DNA from: Candidatus Binataceae bacterium
Lineage (GTDB): Bacteria > Desulfobacterota > Binatia > Binatales > Binataceae
Assembly: GCA_036495685.1 (NCBI GenBank)
Contig: DASXMJ010000163.1
Span: 1 to 64,000, forward strand
Length of the DNA stretch: 64,000 nucleotides
Direction: 5' to 3'
In this document: piece by piece, positions 25,444 to 34,903 of the stretch
Layout of the letters: every line of letters starts with the position of its first letter
Numbering within the stretch: position 1 is the first letter of the stretch
Notes under the pieces: model-generated
The model's input: only the letters and a program-made list of their open reading frames with translations
The model's database searches: none
Told to the model about the DNA's origin: nothing
Made by a program: the position numbers and the translations under genes

Positions 25444-26076
25444 ATGATCCAATGTCCGTCATGCGGACGGCAGCAAGGACCGCGACTGATCTGTGAGAAC
25501 TGCGGCGCCCCGCTGGGCGCAGAGGTCGACGGGTTCGCCGCGTTCTCGTTTCCGCGCAAGCTGATCCTCGACACCTCTGCGCTTGAGCGCGTCTATCACG
25601 AGCTGAGCCGACAGATTCATCCCGACCGTTTCGCGCAGGGCTCCGCTCGGCTCCGCGACGCCAGCCTACGCAGCACCGCGCTGCTGACGCGCAGCTACCG
25701 CACGCTGCGCGATCCGATCGCGCGCGGGCTGTACTGGCTTGAGCTTAAGGGTGAAAAGCTCGCCGACAACAACAAAACCGTACCCCCCGATCTCGCAGAA
25801 CTCGTATTCGAGGTCCAGGACGAGCTCAGCGAACTGCGCGAGGCAGGTTCCGATCTTCCACGGCTGCGCGAGCGCAGCCGCGCGCGCCGGATCGAACTGG
25901 AAAGTGCGATCAATTCGTTGCAGTGCGATCTGGCGCGAAACTTCGAGCGCTGGGATGCCGGCGGCGACCCCCGACAACTCAGCGCCGAGCTCAAGGCAGT
26001 GCTTTCAAAGATCGCTTACCTGCGCACTCTGATTCGTGACGTAGACCGGGGACTTGAAAATCTCAAGGCAGCCTGA
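25444..26076 (+). CDS. hscB: Co-chaperone HscB with N-terminal zinc domain
   Basis: 210 residues. A tetracysteine zinc knuckle (Cys4, Cys7, Cys17, Cys20) precedes the J domain, which has HPDRF at 59-63, and a C-terminal helical bundle follows (about 100-208) that binds IscU. E. coli HscB has no zinc knuckle; human HSC20 does. It presents IscU to HscA and stimulates its ATPase. Its stop overlaps the hscA start in an ATGA (26073-26076), so translation is coupled. Confidence 0.9.
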   Translation: MIQCPSCGRQQGPRLICENCGAPLGAEVDGFAAFSFPRKLILDTSALERVYHELSRQIHPDRFAQGSARLRDASLRSTALLTRSYRTLRDPIARGLYWLELKGEKLADNNKTVPPDLAELVFEVQDELSELREAGSDLPRLRERSRARRIELESAINSLQCDLARNFERWDAGGDPRQLSAELKAVLSKIAYLRTLIRDVDRGLENLKAA

Positions 26077-27938
26077 TGACCCGCATCTTCGGTATTGACC
26101 TCGGCACGACCAACAGCCTCATCGCGACGATGGAGAATGGTGCTCCACGGGTCATCGCCGATCCCCAGACCGGCCAGACGCTGCTGGAATCAGTAGTCGC
26201 GCTCGCGCCCGACGGCGCAGTGCACGTCGGCCGCGACGCGGCGGAGATGGAACCCCACCTCAGCCGCGAGCAGGACGGGCGGGTAAGTGCGGTCGGCTTT
26301 CCCGGCGGCGAATACGGCGCGGTTATACGCTCGGTAAAGCGATACATGGGAGTGGGTGGAGAGGAAGTCGCTCCCGAGGAACGGGCTCGCTATGCATTTG
26401 CCGACCTGTCGGGGCCGGTCGTACGTTTTCGAATTGGTAAGCGGGCGTTCACTCCGCCGCAAATTTCAGCCGAGATACTGAACGCGTTGAAGCGGCGCGC
26501 CGAACGCGCGCTCGGCGAGAAGGTGGAGCGGGTGGTTATCACGGTTCCCGCTTATTTCAACGATGGCCAGCGGCAGGCAACCAAGGATGCAGGGCGGCTG
26601 GCGGGTCTCGAAGTGGCTCGGCTGGTGAACGAACCTACCGCGGCCTCGCTGGCCTATGGGCTCAACCAATTGGCCGAGGGAAACGTGGCGGTCTACGACC
26701 TCGGGGGTGGCACCTTTGACATCTCGATTCTAAGCATCAAGGGTGGCATTTTCGAAGTCCTTGCAACCAACGGCGATACTCACCTGGGCGGCGACGATAT
26801 GGACAGTGCGTTGGTGGATTGGCTGCTGGCGGAAACTCCGGCGGAAATCAGGCGCGACCGTCACGTATGGAACAGCGCCCGACGCGTTGCCGAGGACGCC
26901 AAGAAGCGTCTCAGCGAAGCCGGCGAAGTGGAGGTCCGACTCGAGTTGCCGGGCCACCTGATTACCAAGCCGCTCACCCGCCCAGCGCTCGAGAAAATGG
27001 CCGAGCCCCTGGTCGCGCGGTCGCTCAAGCGCTGCGAGCTGGCGCTTGCCGATGCGAAGCTTGCCGCAGACGAAATCGCGACGGTGGTCCTGGTCGGCGG
27101 GGCCACGCGCATGCCGCTGGTGCGCAGGAGAGTCGCCGAGTTGTTTGGTCGCGAACCGCTCTGCTCGCTGAATCCTGACGAGGTCGTGGCCCTCGGCGCC
27201 GCGGTCCAGGCGGGTGTGTTGATGGGCACGCAGGGCGATATGCTACTCCTCGACGTGGTTCCCCTGTCGCTTGGCATCGAGACGATGGGCGGAGTCATGG
27301 AACGGCTTATCCATCGCAATACCACCATCCCAACCAGCGTCACCGAGAATTTCACCACCGCTGTGGATAATCAGAGCCATGTGGATATCCACGTTCTCCA
27401 GGGCGAGCGGGAGCTTGCCAAAGACTGCCGGAGTCTCGCACGATTCAAACTGGGACCTATCGAAGCACAGCCGGCTGGACTGCCCCGGATTGCGGTCACT
27501 TTCCTCATCGACGCAAACGGGATACTAAATGTCAGCGCACGTGACGAGCGCACCGGCCGCGAGCACTCGATCGATGTCAAGCCAAGTTATGGCCTGACTG
27601 ACGACGAGATCGAACGGATGCTCGAAGAGGCGATCGATCTGGGCGAGGAGGATCTGGAGCAGCGGCTTCTGATCGTCGCTCGCAACGACGCCGAGCAGAT
27701 CCTGGGGGCGCTGCGCAAGCAGCTGGGCGAGTTTCCGGGACTCATCGGACCGGACGAACGGGCGCGGCTCGAGGAGGAGGCGGAGCGGTTGGAGGTGGCA
27801 CGCAAGACATCGGACCGCGAGCTCATTTCCAGACTGGTGGAAGAGTTGAATGAGCTGAGCACCCCGTTCGCGGGACGCATCATGGATTTTGCCATCAAGC
27901 AGGCGCTGGAAAAGAAATCGGTCGAAGAGGTGTCGTAA
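26076..27938 (+). CDS. hscA: Hsp70-type chaperone HscA
   Basis: 620 residues. The nucleotide-binding domain opens [15 protein letters not shown] at 4-18 and continues with the phosphate-2 loop ([14 protein letters not shown]) and adenosine region ([13 protein letters not shown]). The substrate domain starts about residue 385 ([20 protein letters not shown]). The lid is the C-terminal ~100 residues. The missing long C-terminal EEVD-type tail and operon position mark it as HscA rather than DnaK. It drives cluster release from IscU. Confidence 0.95.
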   Translation: MTRIFGIDLGTTNSLIATMENGAPRVIADPQTGQTLLESVVALAPDGAVHVGRDAAEMEPHLSREQDGRVSAVGFPGGEYGAVIRSVKRYMGVGGEEVAPEERARYAFADLSGPVVRFRIGKRAFTPPQISAEILNALKRRAERALGEKVERVVITVPAYFNDGQRQATKDAGRLAGLEVARLVNEPTAASLAYGLNQLAEGNVAVYDLGGGTFDISILSIKGGIFEVLATNGDTHLGGDDMDSALVDWLLAETPAEIRRDRHVWNSARRVAEDAKKRLSEAGEVEVRLELPGHLITKPLTRPALEKMAEPLVARSLKRCELALADAKLAADEIATVVLVGGATRMPLVRRRVAELFGREPLCSLNPDEVVALGAAVQAGVLMGTQGDMLLLDVVPLSLGIETMGGVMERLIHRNTTIPTSVTENFTTAVDNQSHVDIHVLQGERELAKDCRSLARFKLGPIEAQPAGLPRIAVTFLIDANGILNVSARDERTGREHSIDVKPSYGLTDDEIERMLEEAIDLGEEDLEQRLLIVARNDAEQILGALRKQLGEFPGLIGPDERARLEEEAERLEVARKTSDRELISRLVEELNELSTPFAGRIMDFAIKQALEKKSVEEVS

Positions 27939-27953
27939 CGGAGGCGTCTCAGT

Positions 27954-28175
27954 ATGGGACTCAAGTGGGATCAAGCCGAAGAGATCGCGGAGGTGCTCGC
28001 TGAAAACCACCCTGGAATCAATCCGCTGGATGTTCGCTTTACCGATCTGCGCCAGTGGGTGATCGACCTTGACGAGTTCGATGACCAGCCGGGTTCCTCG
28101 ACCGAGAGCAAGCTTGAGGCCATCCAGATGGCTTGGAACGAACTTTATGAGGAACAGAACGACGAGGACGAGTGA
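27954..28175 (+). CDS. iscX: IscX (YfhJ) Fe-S assembly protein
   Basis: 73 residues: MGLKWDQAEEIAEVLAENHP, then DVRFTDLRQWVIDLDEFDD, an acidic winged-helix protein of the IscX family that binds IscS and iron. Sixteen bases after hscA. The ferredoxin (fdx) that in E. coli lies between hscA and iscX is missing here. Confidence 0.93.
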   Translation: MGLKWDQAEEIAEVLAENHPGINPLDVRFTDLRQWVIDLDEFDDQPGSSTESKLEAIQMAWNELYEEQNDEDE

Positions 28176-28226
28176 ATAGATGCCGAAGGAACGGCGTCGA
28201 TATCTTTGAGAGGAGGTGGGGATGCG

Positions 28227-28805
28227 GTGGAAGCCAATCGCAGCTCGAGAGTGGGGGTAGAGCAGGGGACCAAGATGCAGGAGAAGGAAACCCTGGACGA
28301 AAGGTTGCCGAACTTATTCGAGCCGGACACCCTTTTGCCCATCCAGTATTTCGAGGCGATGCGTAAGAAGCATCTGCTCGAGGGCGAGAAGCGCCTGATC
28401 CTGAGTGTGCTGGAAGATGCGGTCGAGTGCTTCATGAAATGCATCGATGCAGCGACCAACAAGGGACAGCGCCTCTTCCGCGAGGCGGATGAGTGGATCA
28501 CCCACGAGGACAAGCGCTGGGTGTTCTCGTTCGACAACGTCTGCGACATGCTGGACATCAACGCAGAGTACATGCGGGTCGGATTGAACAGGTGGAAGGA
28601 ACGGAAAATCGAATTGATTGCGCGCCGGCGCGCCGAAGCGGAGGTGGCTGCCGCCAATCCCGCGCTGCCCGAGCCGGCCGCTCCGACGCCGGCGCCCAAT
28701 CCCGCCAAAGTGTTCGCTCAGCCTGCCGCCGTCCATCATCGCGAGCACGAGCATCGGGTCCGCTCGACCCATGCATCCTCCAAACGACGCAGGGCGCGCG
28801 CGTAA
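28227..28805 (+). CDS. Unknown soluble protein downstream of the isc operon
   Basis: 192 residues from a GTG at 28227 with AGGAGGT at 28211-28217; ATG at 28275 (MQEKETLDERLPNLFEPD) is an alternative start. The middle is helical with a repeated amphipathic pattern (KRLILSVLEDAVECFMKCID, FDNVCDMLDINAEYMRVGLN), reminiscent of small families with a helix-turn-helix-like EYMRVGLNRWKERK end. The C-terminal 50 residues are Pro/Ala/His-rich and disordered. Not recognised. Close to iscX (51 bases), so possibly read through from the isc promoter. Confidence 0.6.
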   Translation: MEANRSSRVGVEQGTKMQEKETLDERLPNLFEPDTLLPIQYFEAMRKKHLLEGEKRLILSVLEDAVECFMKCIDAATNKGQRLFREADEWITHEDKRWVFSFDNVCDMLDINAEYMRVGLNRWKERKIELIARRRAEAEVAAANPALPEPAAPTPAPNPAKVFAQPAAVHHREHEHRVRSTHASSKRRRARA

Positions 28806-28943
28806 ACCGCATGTGAGTGGCACAAGGCCTGGCCAGTGCCAGTGCTTCCGCACCTCGAATTAGGGTCGATCCCCTCGCTTTTTCTTGCTCCCCTGACTCC
28901 GGTGCTTGCGGCGCTTTGTGAGTAGGCCTAGCGTCGATGAGGC

Positions 28944-29222
28944 GTGCCGCTCAGGACCAAAATCGAATGCCCGGAGTGCGAAGCCGATCTCGCCGTCAAG
29001 CGGGGCGGGGTGTGTCCCAACTGCGGCGCACGAATCTCCGAGCACGTCGCGCGTGTGCGGCGCCGCGAGCGTCGCATCGAACAGGTGGTCGCGATAGTCG
29101 GTACCGCGCTGGTGCTGGGGTTGTATCTTGCGACCAGCGGGGCAAGCTTGCTTGAAGGGGTCGCGGCATATGCGCTGGTGGGGGCGGTACTGTACTTTCT
29201 CGCCCAGCGCACTTTTTTTTGA
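28944..29222 (+). CDS. Zinc-ribbon membrane protein (intact copy)
   Basis: 92 residues from a GTG. A zinc ribbon (ECPECEADL and VCPNCGARI) at about 9-32 is followed by two hydrophobic segments, VVAIVGTALVLGLYLATSGA near 48-67 and AAYALVGAVLYFLAQ near 74-88. Looks like a small tail-anchored or two-helix protein. The second copy near 35.8 kb is disrupted, so this is the only intact gene. Unknown function. Confidence 0.65.
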   Translation: MPLRTKIECPECEADLAVKRGGVCPNCGARISEHVARVRRRERRIEQVVAIVGTALVLGLYLATSGASLLEGVAAYALVGAVLYFLAQRTFF

Positions 29223-29249
29223 TTTCGCTTGCAACTCTGGCGGCTTGCT

Positions 29250-29300
29250 CTAGGCCGCACGCCAGGCCTGGCGAGGTTCTCGATCGCTTCAGGAGCCGGC
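29250..29300 (-). pseudogene. Orphan 3' fragment of the LLM oxidoreductase gene
   Basis: Reads as the last 17 or so codons of the gene at 36087-37103, ending on the same CTA stop context, but with two single-base deletions (near 29271 and 29289) relative to the intact gene. The similarity stops abruptly at 29300. Evidence that the left repeat contains a cut-off piece of the right-hand gene. Confidence 0.8.
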
Positions 29301-29455
29301 TGCTCACGAAGCATAGACGGCGCTTAGAGGCGTGCGCGCTACTCGGCGAAATCTACGGCTGGTTCAACGAGGATTTCGATACCATCGATCTGAAGGACGC
29401 AAAATCACTACTGAACGAGGTTCACTGCATGTTAGTACGATGTGAGTCGTCCTGA
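29301..29455 (+). pseudogene. 3' fragment of a class III adenylate cyclase/ATPase-TPR gene
   Basis: Open frame read right up to the repeat end: TKHRRRLEACALLGEIYGWF then NEDFDTIDLKDAKSLLNEV, ending at TGA 29453-29455. This is the typical C-terminal end of large adenylate-cyclase-with-AAA-ATPase proteins (EIYGWFTEGFDT...DLKEAK). The domains that should precede it are absent, so it is a remnant at the left edge of the insert. Confidence 0.6.
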
Positions 29456-29886
29456 CGGGTACGGAGTACAGCGAAGGTCGGGGCGCTCTTACTCGCAAGG
29501 TCGTCAAGGGAAAGCTGCCGCCAGGGATTGTCCGGACACATCGATGCAAAGAGGCAATACTGCGGAGCCGGACGGAGACGGAGCGTTTCGCAAATCCGAC
29601 CCCCGTAGGGTTCTCGTATATCAGTTGGTTCATCAAGTTCTACCAGATTGTCCGCCAGGATCCTGATGAGAACTCCATTCTTCTCACTATGCGAGGCTAC
29701 CCGGTTGTGAAAATCACACGACATCTGGGGGACAGACGTTCTGAGGTCAGGGCGCTTTCGAGATCTTTTCGTGTTTCGCAATGGTATGCTGCCGGCACAG
29801 AAGAGTCGTCACCGTTCGGCCGCGACACCTTGACAGCGGTTGTAGAAAAATGGCTTCAGTCCGGACTGCGCACACCTTTTGTCTGA
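29446..29886 (+). other. Unidentified open frame lacking a start, possibly 5' truncated
   Basis: 146 open codons between TGA at 29443 and the stop at 29884, with no ATG, GTG or TTG before 29689. Translated, it contains FSYISWFIKFYQIVRQDPDE and MRGYPVVKITRHLGDRRSEV. The steady coding look suggests a real but truncated gene. It may also be a short protein starting at 29689. No family recognised. Confidence 0.4.
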
Positions 29887-29909
29887 GTGGAAGACAACGT
29901 CCAGAATCC

Positions 29910-29928
29910 GGAATGTAAAATACATTCC
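29910..29928. promoter_or_regulatory. Perfect inverted repeat upstream of the DUF4331 gene
   Basis: GGAATGTA, three A, then TACATTCC: 8-base arms, 3-base spacer, 20 bases before the ATG at 29948 and directly before its ribosome site (AAAGGGGG). Suits a dimeric repressor or a metal-responsive regulator. No regulator gene is within the insert. Confidence 0.45.
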
Positions 29929-29947
29929 TACTTAAAGGGGGACGACC

Positions 29948-31537
29948 ATGAAACGACTAGGCGCTTTAGCCGAAGATTGTTCTTCGCAACCCAGAATCCG
30001 GGTGCGTCTGAGCCTTTTGACAGTAGGGTTGGCACTTGGTTCCCTGCTCTTTTGGTCAGCCTCAGCGCGCGCGGCCGATCATCGGGACGCTCCAACCGTT
30101 GATGGGATTCCCCAGGGCGATGTCACAGACGTGTTTGCCTTTCTCGATCCCAACAACTCCGACGATGTCGTTCTGGTCATGAACGTAAACCCGTTTTCCG
30201 TGCCGGCCGAGCTCCCCGGTTACGCGTTCAGTAATGAACTGCTTTACCAGTTCAAGATCGATAACACCGGCGACGCAGTTGAAGACCTCGTCATCGAGGT
30301 GACTTTCACGACCACCAGCGCCGGCCAGATGGTGAAAGTCTTTGGTCCGATGAAACCGCAGGTTACGGGCACCCGCGCAGTTCTTCCGCAGGGGCATCCT
30401 AGTGTTTTGGGAGCGGTTAATACGGTCCTCTCCGGAAATGGAGGAATGACCGTATTCGCCGGTACGCGGGACGATCCATTCGTAGCCGACATCGGACAGT
30501 TATTCAGGATTCTGACGGGGGCCCAGGACGTCTTTCGTGACTATCCGAATGCTCCGCTTCTTGGCCATCTGCGAGGGCGCGGTCTCTTGGCAACTCCAGT
30601 GGGTGGAAACAGCGGCGTGGACGGGTTCGGCGGATTCAACGTCTCCTCTATCCAGGTCGAATTGCCCGCGTCGATGATAAAGGGAGCTACTTCGGAGGTG
30701 AACATTTGGGCGACGGTCAGTCGCCCAGTTGCCCAGACTCACAACCCGGGTGGCACGCACGATTCGGCCAATTTCCTTCAATTCGAGCGCATGGGCCAGC
30801 AATTGATCGCTACCGTTTTCGTTCCGAGCTCGATGAGAGACGCCTTCAATTTTGCGACGCCTGATGAAGACGTGGCGATGTTCTCGTCGTTGATTCCGAA
30901 TGCGCTGACTTCCACGGACCCGAGCGGTAACACCACCGCCCGCCGTGCAACCGTGCTTCACTCGCTCAAGCTGGACGGTACCGTCGTGGCGACGCCAAAC
31001 GGGGTCGGTGAGATCGAAGGTGCTCCACTGCTGTTGGGCAACAATTTTCAGAACACTGATCCAAATTTGATTCGCAAGGCAGTGCTGCCCGATGTCATCA
31101 GGCTCGACCTGTCGGTTACGCCCCCCAACGATATTCCACCCAAGGGCATCGGGATTATTGGTCCGAGCAACATGGTCGGGTTGCAGGATGGCCGTCGGCC
31201 AGGCGATGCGGTGACGGATATCCTTCTTCAACTGTCGCGCCAACTCGCCGATGTGACCTTCCCAAAGGGTTCCGGCCTTCCGGGGGCCTCCAGTGATGGA
31301 TCGGTTCGGCCCAGCTCGCTCGATTGCAGTTCGCTCCCCTGCCCTGACCGCCGTGTGCTCGCGGTACTTGACGGTACAGACTTCATCAGGCCCGACGTGG
31401 GCATTCTCGCGCTATCGTTGGGTGAGAGTGCTAACGACCTGCCGCTGAGCACGAGCTTCCCCTTCCTTGCCTCCCAGCATCCGCTTCCGGGTAACCCCGG
31501 CACGGTCGACTTTCCCCCACAGGAAGCGAACCCATGA
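29948..31537 (+). CDS. Secreted DUF4331 protein
   Basis: 529 residues. A long N-terminus leads to a signal peptide (LTVGLALGSLLFWSASARA, cleaved near residue 43). The mature protein starts ADHRDAPT and has DVTDVFAFLDPNNSDDVVLV then MNVNPFS, the signature start of DUF4331 (PF14224). The rest is beta-rich with Ser/Thr/Asn and Pro. Family function is unknown. Its neighbours are a TPR lipoprotein and two Ni/Co-type transporters on the same strand, which suggests a role at the cell surface in the same process. GGGGG precedes the start. Confidence 0.85.
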   Translation: MKRLGALAEDCSSQPRIRVRLSLLTVGLALGSLLFWSASARAADHRDAPTVDGIPQGDVTDVFAFLDPNNSDDVVLVMNVNPFSVPAELPGYAFSNELLYQFKIDNTGDAVEDLVIEVTFTTTSAGQMVKVFGPMKPQVTGTRAVLPQGHPSVLGAVNTVLSGNGGMTVFAGTRDDPFVADIGQLFRILTGAQDVFRDYPNAPLLGHLRGRGLLATPVGGNSGVDGFGGFNVSSIQVELPASMIKGATSEVNIWATVSRPVAQTHNPGGTHDSANFLQFERMGQQLIATVFVPSSMRDAFNFATPDEDVAMFSSLIPNALTSTDPSGNTTARRATVLHSLKLDGTVVATPNGVGEIEGAPLLLGNNFQNTDPNLIRKAVLPDVIRLDLSVTPPNDIPPKGIGIIGPSNMVGLQDGRRPGDAVTDILLQLSRQLADVTFPKGSGLPGASSDGSVRPSSLDCSSLPCPDRRVLAVLDGTDFIRPDVGILALSLGESANDLPLSTSFPFLASQHPLPGNPGTVDFPPQEANP

Positions 31538-31686
31538 TGAAACGCTGAACGCCTCTGATTAGGGCAGTTCCATGCGCAGGACCTTTGGGTGGCTGATCCT
31601 CCTTCTCCCGGTCGTTTGTTCTTGCACTTAAGAGCCACGAGCATGTTCTTCAACCGAAGAGTGGCACGCTGCCCTCAAAATCTGCC

Positions 31687-33042
31687 TTGGCTCTCAGCTC
31701 GAATCCTGCACCCGTCCCACAGCCGACCGGCCTCAAGCGGTACTCGACTCTGCCACCGAGCCTCCGCGCAACTCCTACCGACGGCGTGGTCAAGTTCTTT
31801 CAGTGGCGGGTGTCGCTCGATCCCACCAGTTACTTCGATTACGACCGGTTCGGAACGGCCTATATGCAGAAAGCGCGTGAAACCGGTGAGATCACGTACT
31901 ATCAACTTGCCGAACAAGCGCTTGAGAAATCCCTGCTCCTCGAATCAACCCATCCAGAGGCTGCTTCCGCCACTGCCCACCTTGCCGATGTCTATTTCGC
32001 GGAGCACCGATTTTCAGACGCGATTAGATGGGCGCGCCAGGCGCTCAGCTTTAAGACCGGTGACGTTTCTGAATACGCGACCATCGGTGACTGCATGATG
32101 AATCTGGGCGATTACGACGGAGCCCGCGTCGCTTTTGCTAACTTGATGCCCTCGATTTCCAGACCATATATGGGTCCCGCTCTCACCTACCTGCGCGAGA
32201 GCCGCCTTGCCGCGCTGGATTTTGCCGAAGGACGCGCGCTCCAATCGATTCGCCGCATGGAGAACGCTATCGCTGCGGCACGTTCGGCTGGCATGCGTGC
32301 CGAGAACATCGCGTGGACGGAATACATGCTCGGCAACGAGTACTTCCGCGTCGGGCAAGTCGCGAAGGCGGAAAAGTCGTACACCGGATCGCTAAAAGAC
32401 TACCCTGCCTACCATCGGTCTCTCGCGGGACTCGCTGAGCTGCGAGCCTCGCAGGGACATTTCGACGAATCGATTCGACTTTACCAGCAAGCAATCAGTG
32501 TCATACCGATGCCGGTCTACGTCGCCGAACTAGGCGACGTTTACGCGAAGACCGGGCGTACCGAAGACGCGAAGAAAGCGTATGATCTGGTCGAATATAT
32601 CGCGCGGCTCAGTACCCTGAGCCAATCAGTCTTCAATCGGGAACTTGCACTTTTTTACGCCGATCACGACCTAAAACTGGACAAGGCGGTCACGCTCGCC
32701 CACAACGAGCTGGCGGCACGCGAGGATGTCTATACTTGGGACACGCTCGCTTTTGCACTTTACAAGAATGGCCGGGATCAGGAGGCTGCCGCGGCAGATG
32801 TCAACGCGCTGCGCCTTGGAACGCGGGATCCGTTGCTATTCTTTCATGCCGGGATGATTGCGCACGCGCGCGGAGACGATCGAAGAGCGCGCCAGTACCT
32901 GCAGCGAGCGCTTGCTTTGAACCCTCATTTCCACGTTTTTTATGCAGACCAGGCTGGTCAGATACTTGATTCGATCGGTCCGCAACCAACTGAGCTTCTG
33001 CGGCGCGATCGCCCTCGCGAGGCAGCTAATAGACATCAATAG
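31687..33042 (+). CDS. TPR-repeat protein; its lipoprotein leader is out of frame
   Basis: 451 residues as read from TTG 31687, with about eight TPR units (AEQALEKSLLLESTHPEAAS, FDESIRLYQQAISVIPMPVY, ARQYLQRALALNPHF). A separate ORF at 31572-31631 encodes a textbook lipoprotein leader, MRRTFGWLILLLPVVCSC, then stops. One base changed near 31621-31628 would join it to ALKSHEHVLQPKSG and on to this frame. So either a recent frameshift or a sequencing error has cut the lipobox from the TPR domain; the protein would then stay inside the cell. Otherwise it should be an outer-membrane-anchored scaffold. Confidence 0.75.
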   Translation: MALSSNPAPVPQPTGLKRYSTLPPSLRATPTDGVVKFFQWRVSLDPTSYFDYDRFGTAYMQKARETGEITYYQLAEQALEKSLLLESTHPEAASATAHLADVYFAEHRFSDAIRWARQALSFKTGDVSEYATIGDCMMNLGDYDGARVAFANLMPSISRPYMGPALTYLRESRLAALDFAEGRALQSIRRMENAIAAARSAGMRAENIAWTEYMLGNEYFRVGQVAKAEKSYTGSLKDYPAYHRSLAGLAELRASQGHFDESIRLYQQAISVIPMPVYVAELGDVYAKTGRTEDAKKAYDLVEYIARLSTLSQSVFNRELALFYADHDLKLDKAVTLAHNELAAREDVYTWDTLAFALYKNGRDQEAAAADVNALRLGTRDPLLFFHAGMIAHARGDDRRARQYLQRALALNPHFHVFYADQAGQILDSIGPQPTELLRRDRPREAANRHQ

Positions 33043-33188
33043 CTATGGTCGACTCCTGTTCACCGATCATGATTTTCACTTTTGTCCTTGCGCGAGGTCT
33101 TAGACGGCTAGTGTCTGCAGGTAATTCTGAATCAAACGGTAGAGCGCAGGTAGTCGAACTCAGCAATTTGACTTCAAAGGTCCTGACT

Positions 33189-34871
33189 TTGACCTTCAAA
33201 CTATTCCTGCAATACGCCGCGGTGCTCAGCCTAGCGCTGCTTATGACATCGACAGCGGCCTTAGCCCATCCGATGGGTAATTTCAGCATAAACCACTACT
33301 GCAGGATACTTATTAGCCCGAACGATATTGAACTGGACTACATAATCGACATGGCCGAAATCCCGACCTTTCAGGAGATCCAGCAAAGCGGAATCGTCGC
33401 CCGCCCCGATGATCCCGCGCTGGGCGGCTATCTCGAACGTCAAGGTGAGACGCTCAAGCAGGGACTGACGCTGCTCGTCGCTGCCCAGCGTCTGGACCTG
33501 CACACCGTCGCGCGGCAGGTGATCTTCCCACCCGGGGCCGGCGGGCTGCGGACGATGAAACTCGGCTTCGTCTACCAGGGTACAATGCCGCAGTTTGGCG
33601 CTTCATCCAGATCGCTGCACTACGAGGATAATAATTACCTGGGCCGAGCGGGATGGAAAGAGGTCGTCGCGATCGTGCAATCCGGGGTCGCACTCGTTAC
33701 GAGTTCGGCGCCGCAGTCAGATCGCAGTCTCGAACTTACGAACTATCCAACCGACCTGCTCCACAGTCCACCACAACTTTTGCAAGCTGACATAACGTTC
33801 AAGGCCGTCCCAATGAGCAGTGCCGCCAAACAAAATAGCCGCACTACACACGGCTTCGGATGGCTCGACACCAGCAAAGTCCCGGTGCGGGTTGGCATAG
33901 GACTCGCGGCCAATCGTCAAGACACTCCACGCAGCGCATTCACGGATTTGATTGCGTCGAACCGGACCGACCTGGCGTTCCTGGTAGTTGCGGCGATCAT
34001 CGCCGCGTTACTAGGCGGTTTTCACGCGCTCGAGCCCGGGCACGGCAAAACCCTCGTCGCCGCCTACCTGGTCGGTTCACATGGGAAGGCGCGCCACGCG
34101 GTACTACTCGGCGGTATCGTGACCGCCTCTCATACGATCTCGGTCTATGCCCTGGGCATAGTCACCCTTTATGCTTCGCAATGGATCATGCCAGAGCAAC
34201 TCTATCCCTGGCTCGGAATGGCGTCTGGTCTATTGGTGGCCGTGCTCGGTCTCACTCTCTTCGTGCACCACTATCGAACCACGGCTTCACAGCCACATTT
34301 CCACCGCGTGCATGACGCGCATTCGTACCGCCACCTCCCGGGCGATGCGCACAGCCATCACCACGAAGACCACGGCTCGAGTGCGACGCTGACCCACCGG
34401 CATACCTGGTGGGGTGGGCATGTTCATCGTGCGGACGATCATTCCTACGCTGGCTCTCGGGTCCATCCAGATGCTCACCTCGACCACGAAGGGGATGCGG
34501 CCGAGCGGGGACGTCAATCCGCCGAAGACCCGAAGCCGCTATCGTTCGCAGGCCTTATCGGGCTAGGTGTGACGGGTGGGATCGTGCCCTGTCCCGCAGC
34601 ATTGGTGGTACTCCTTGGCGCGCTTGCGTTTCATCGCGTGGCGTTCGGAATCTTTTTGATTGTAGCGTTTAGCGTGGGTTTAGCCGCCGTGTTGATAAGC
34701 TTCGGACTTGCGATGGTTTATGCAGGTCGGTTAATGAGCCGGCTCGGCAGTCAAAGCTCGTTGACCCAGCACTGGTTACCGTTAGCTTCTTCCGCGGTTA
34801 TCACCACGGTCGGCGTCATGCTTACTCTTCAATCGCTGATCACAGCGGGAATCTTTCATATCGGAAGTTGA
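33189..34871 (+). CDS. NicO-type nickel/cobalt transporter with periplasmic N-domain
   Basis: 560 residues from TTG 33189, which has AAAGG eight bases upstream and yields a good signal peptide (YAAVLSLALLMTSTAALA). The frame is open from 33045 but lacks a ribosome site there. The mature N-terminal ~250 residues start HPMGNFSINHYCR. The membrane part has HALEPGHGKTLVAAYLVG near the start of the helices and GLGVTGGIVPCPAALVVLLG in the second half, the NicO (PF03824) motifs. Between them is a His/Asp-rich loop (HSHHHEDHGS) likely to bind Ni or Co. RcnA-type efflux is plausible, uptake is not excluded. Confidence 0.8.
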   Translation: MTFKLFLQYAAVLSLALLMTSTAALAHPMGNFSINHYCRILISPNDIELDYIIDMAEIPTFQEIQQSGIVARPDDPALGGYLERQGETLKQGLTLLVAAQRLDLHTVARQVIFPPGAGGLRTMKLGFVYQGTMPQFGASSRSLHYEDNNYLGRAGWKEVVAIVQSGVALVTSSAPQSDRSLELTNYPTDLLHSPPQLLQADITFKAVPMSSAAKQNSRTTHGFGWLDTSKVPVRVGIGLAANRQDTPRSAFTDLIASNRTDLAFLVVAAIIAALLGGFHALEPGHGKTLVAAYLVGSHGKARHAVLLGGIVTASHTISVYALGIVTLYASQWIMPEQLYPWLGMASGLLVAVLGLTLFVHHYRTTASQPHFHRVHDAHSYRHLPGDAHSHHHEDHGSSATLTHRHTWWGGHVHRADDHSYAGSRVHPDAHLDHEGDAAERGRQSAEDPKPLSFAGLIGLGVTGGIVPCPAALVVLLGALAFHRVAFGIFLIVAFSVGLAAVLISFGLAMVYAGRLMSRLGSQSSLTQHWLPLASSAVITTVGVMLTLQSLITAGIFHIGS

Positions 34872-34903
34872 ATGAGCACTAAAGTCACCACTCGAGGCTT
34901 TCC

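Larger units (their letters stand above)
28899..29300. repeat. Long direct repeat, left copy
   Basis: About 402 bases nearly identical to 35736-36139. The shared part begins GTGCTTGCGGCGCTTTGT and ends CAGGAGCCGGC, and spans the zinc-ribbon gene plus the last ~17 codons of an LLM oxidoreductase gene. Copies differ by scattered substitutions and single-base indels. Between the copies lies the DUF4331/NicO insert. Confidence 0.9.
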
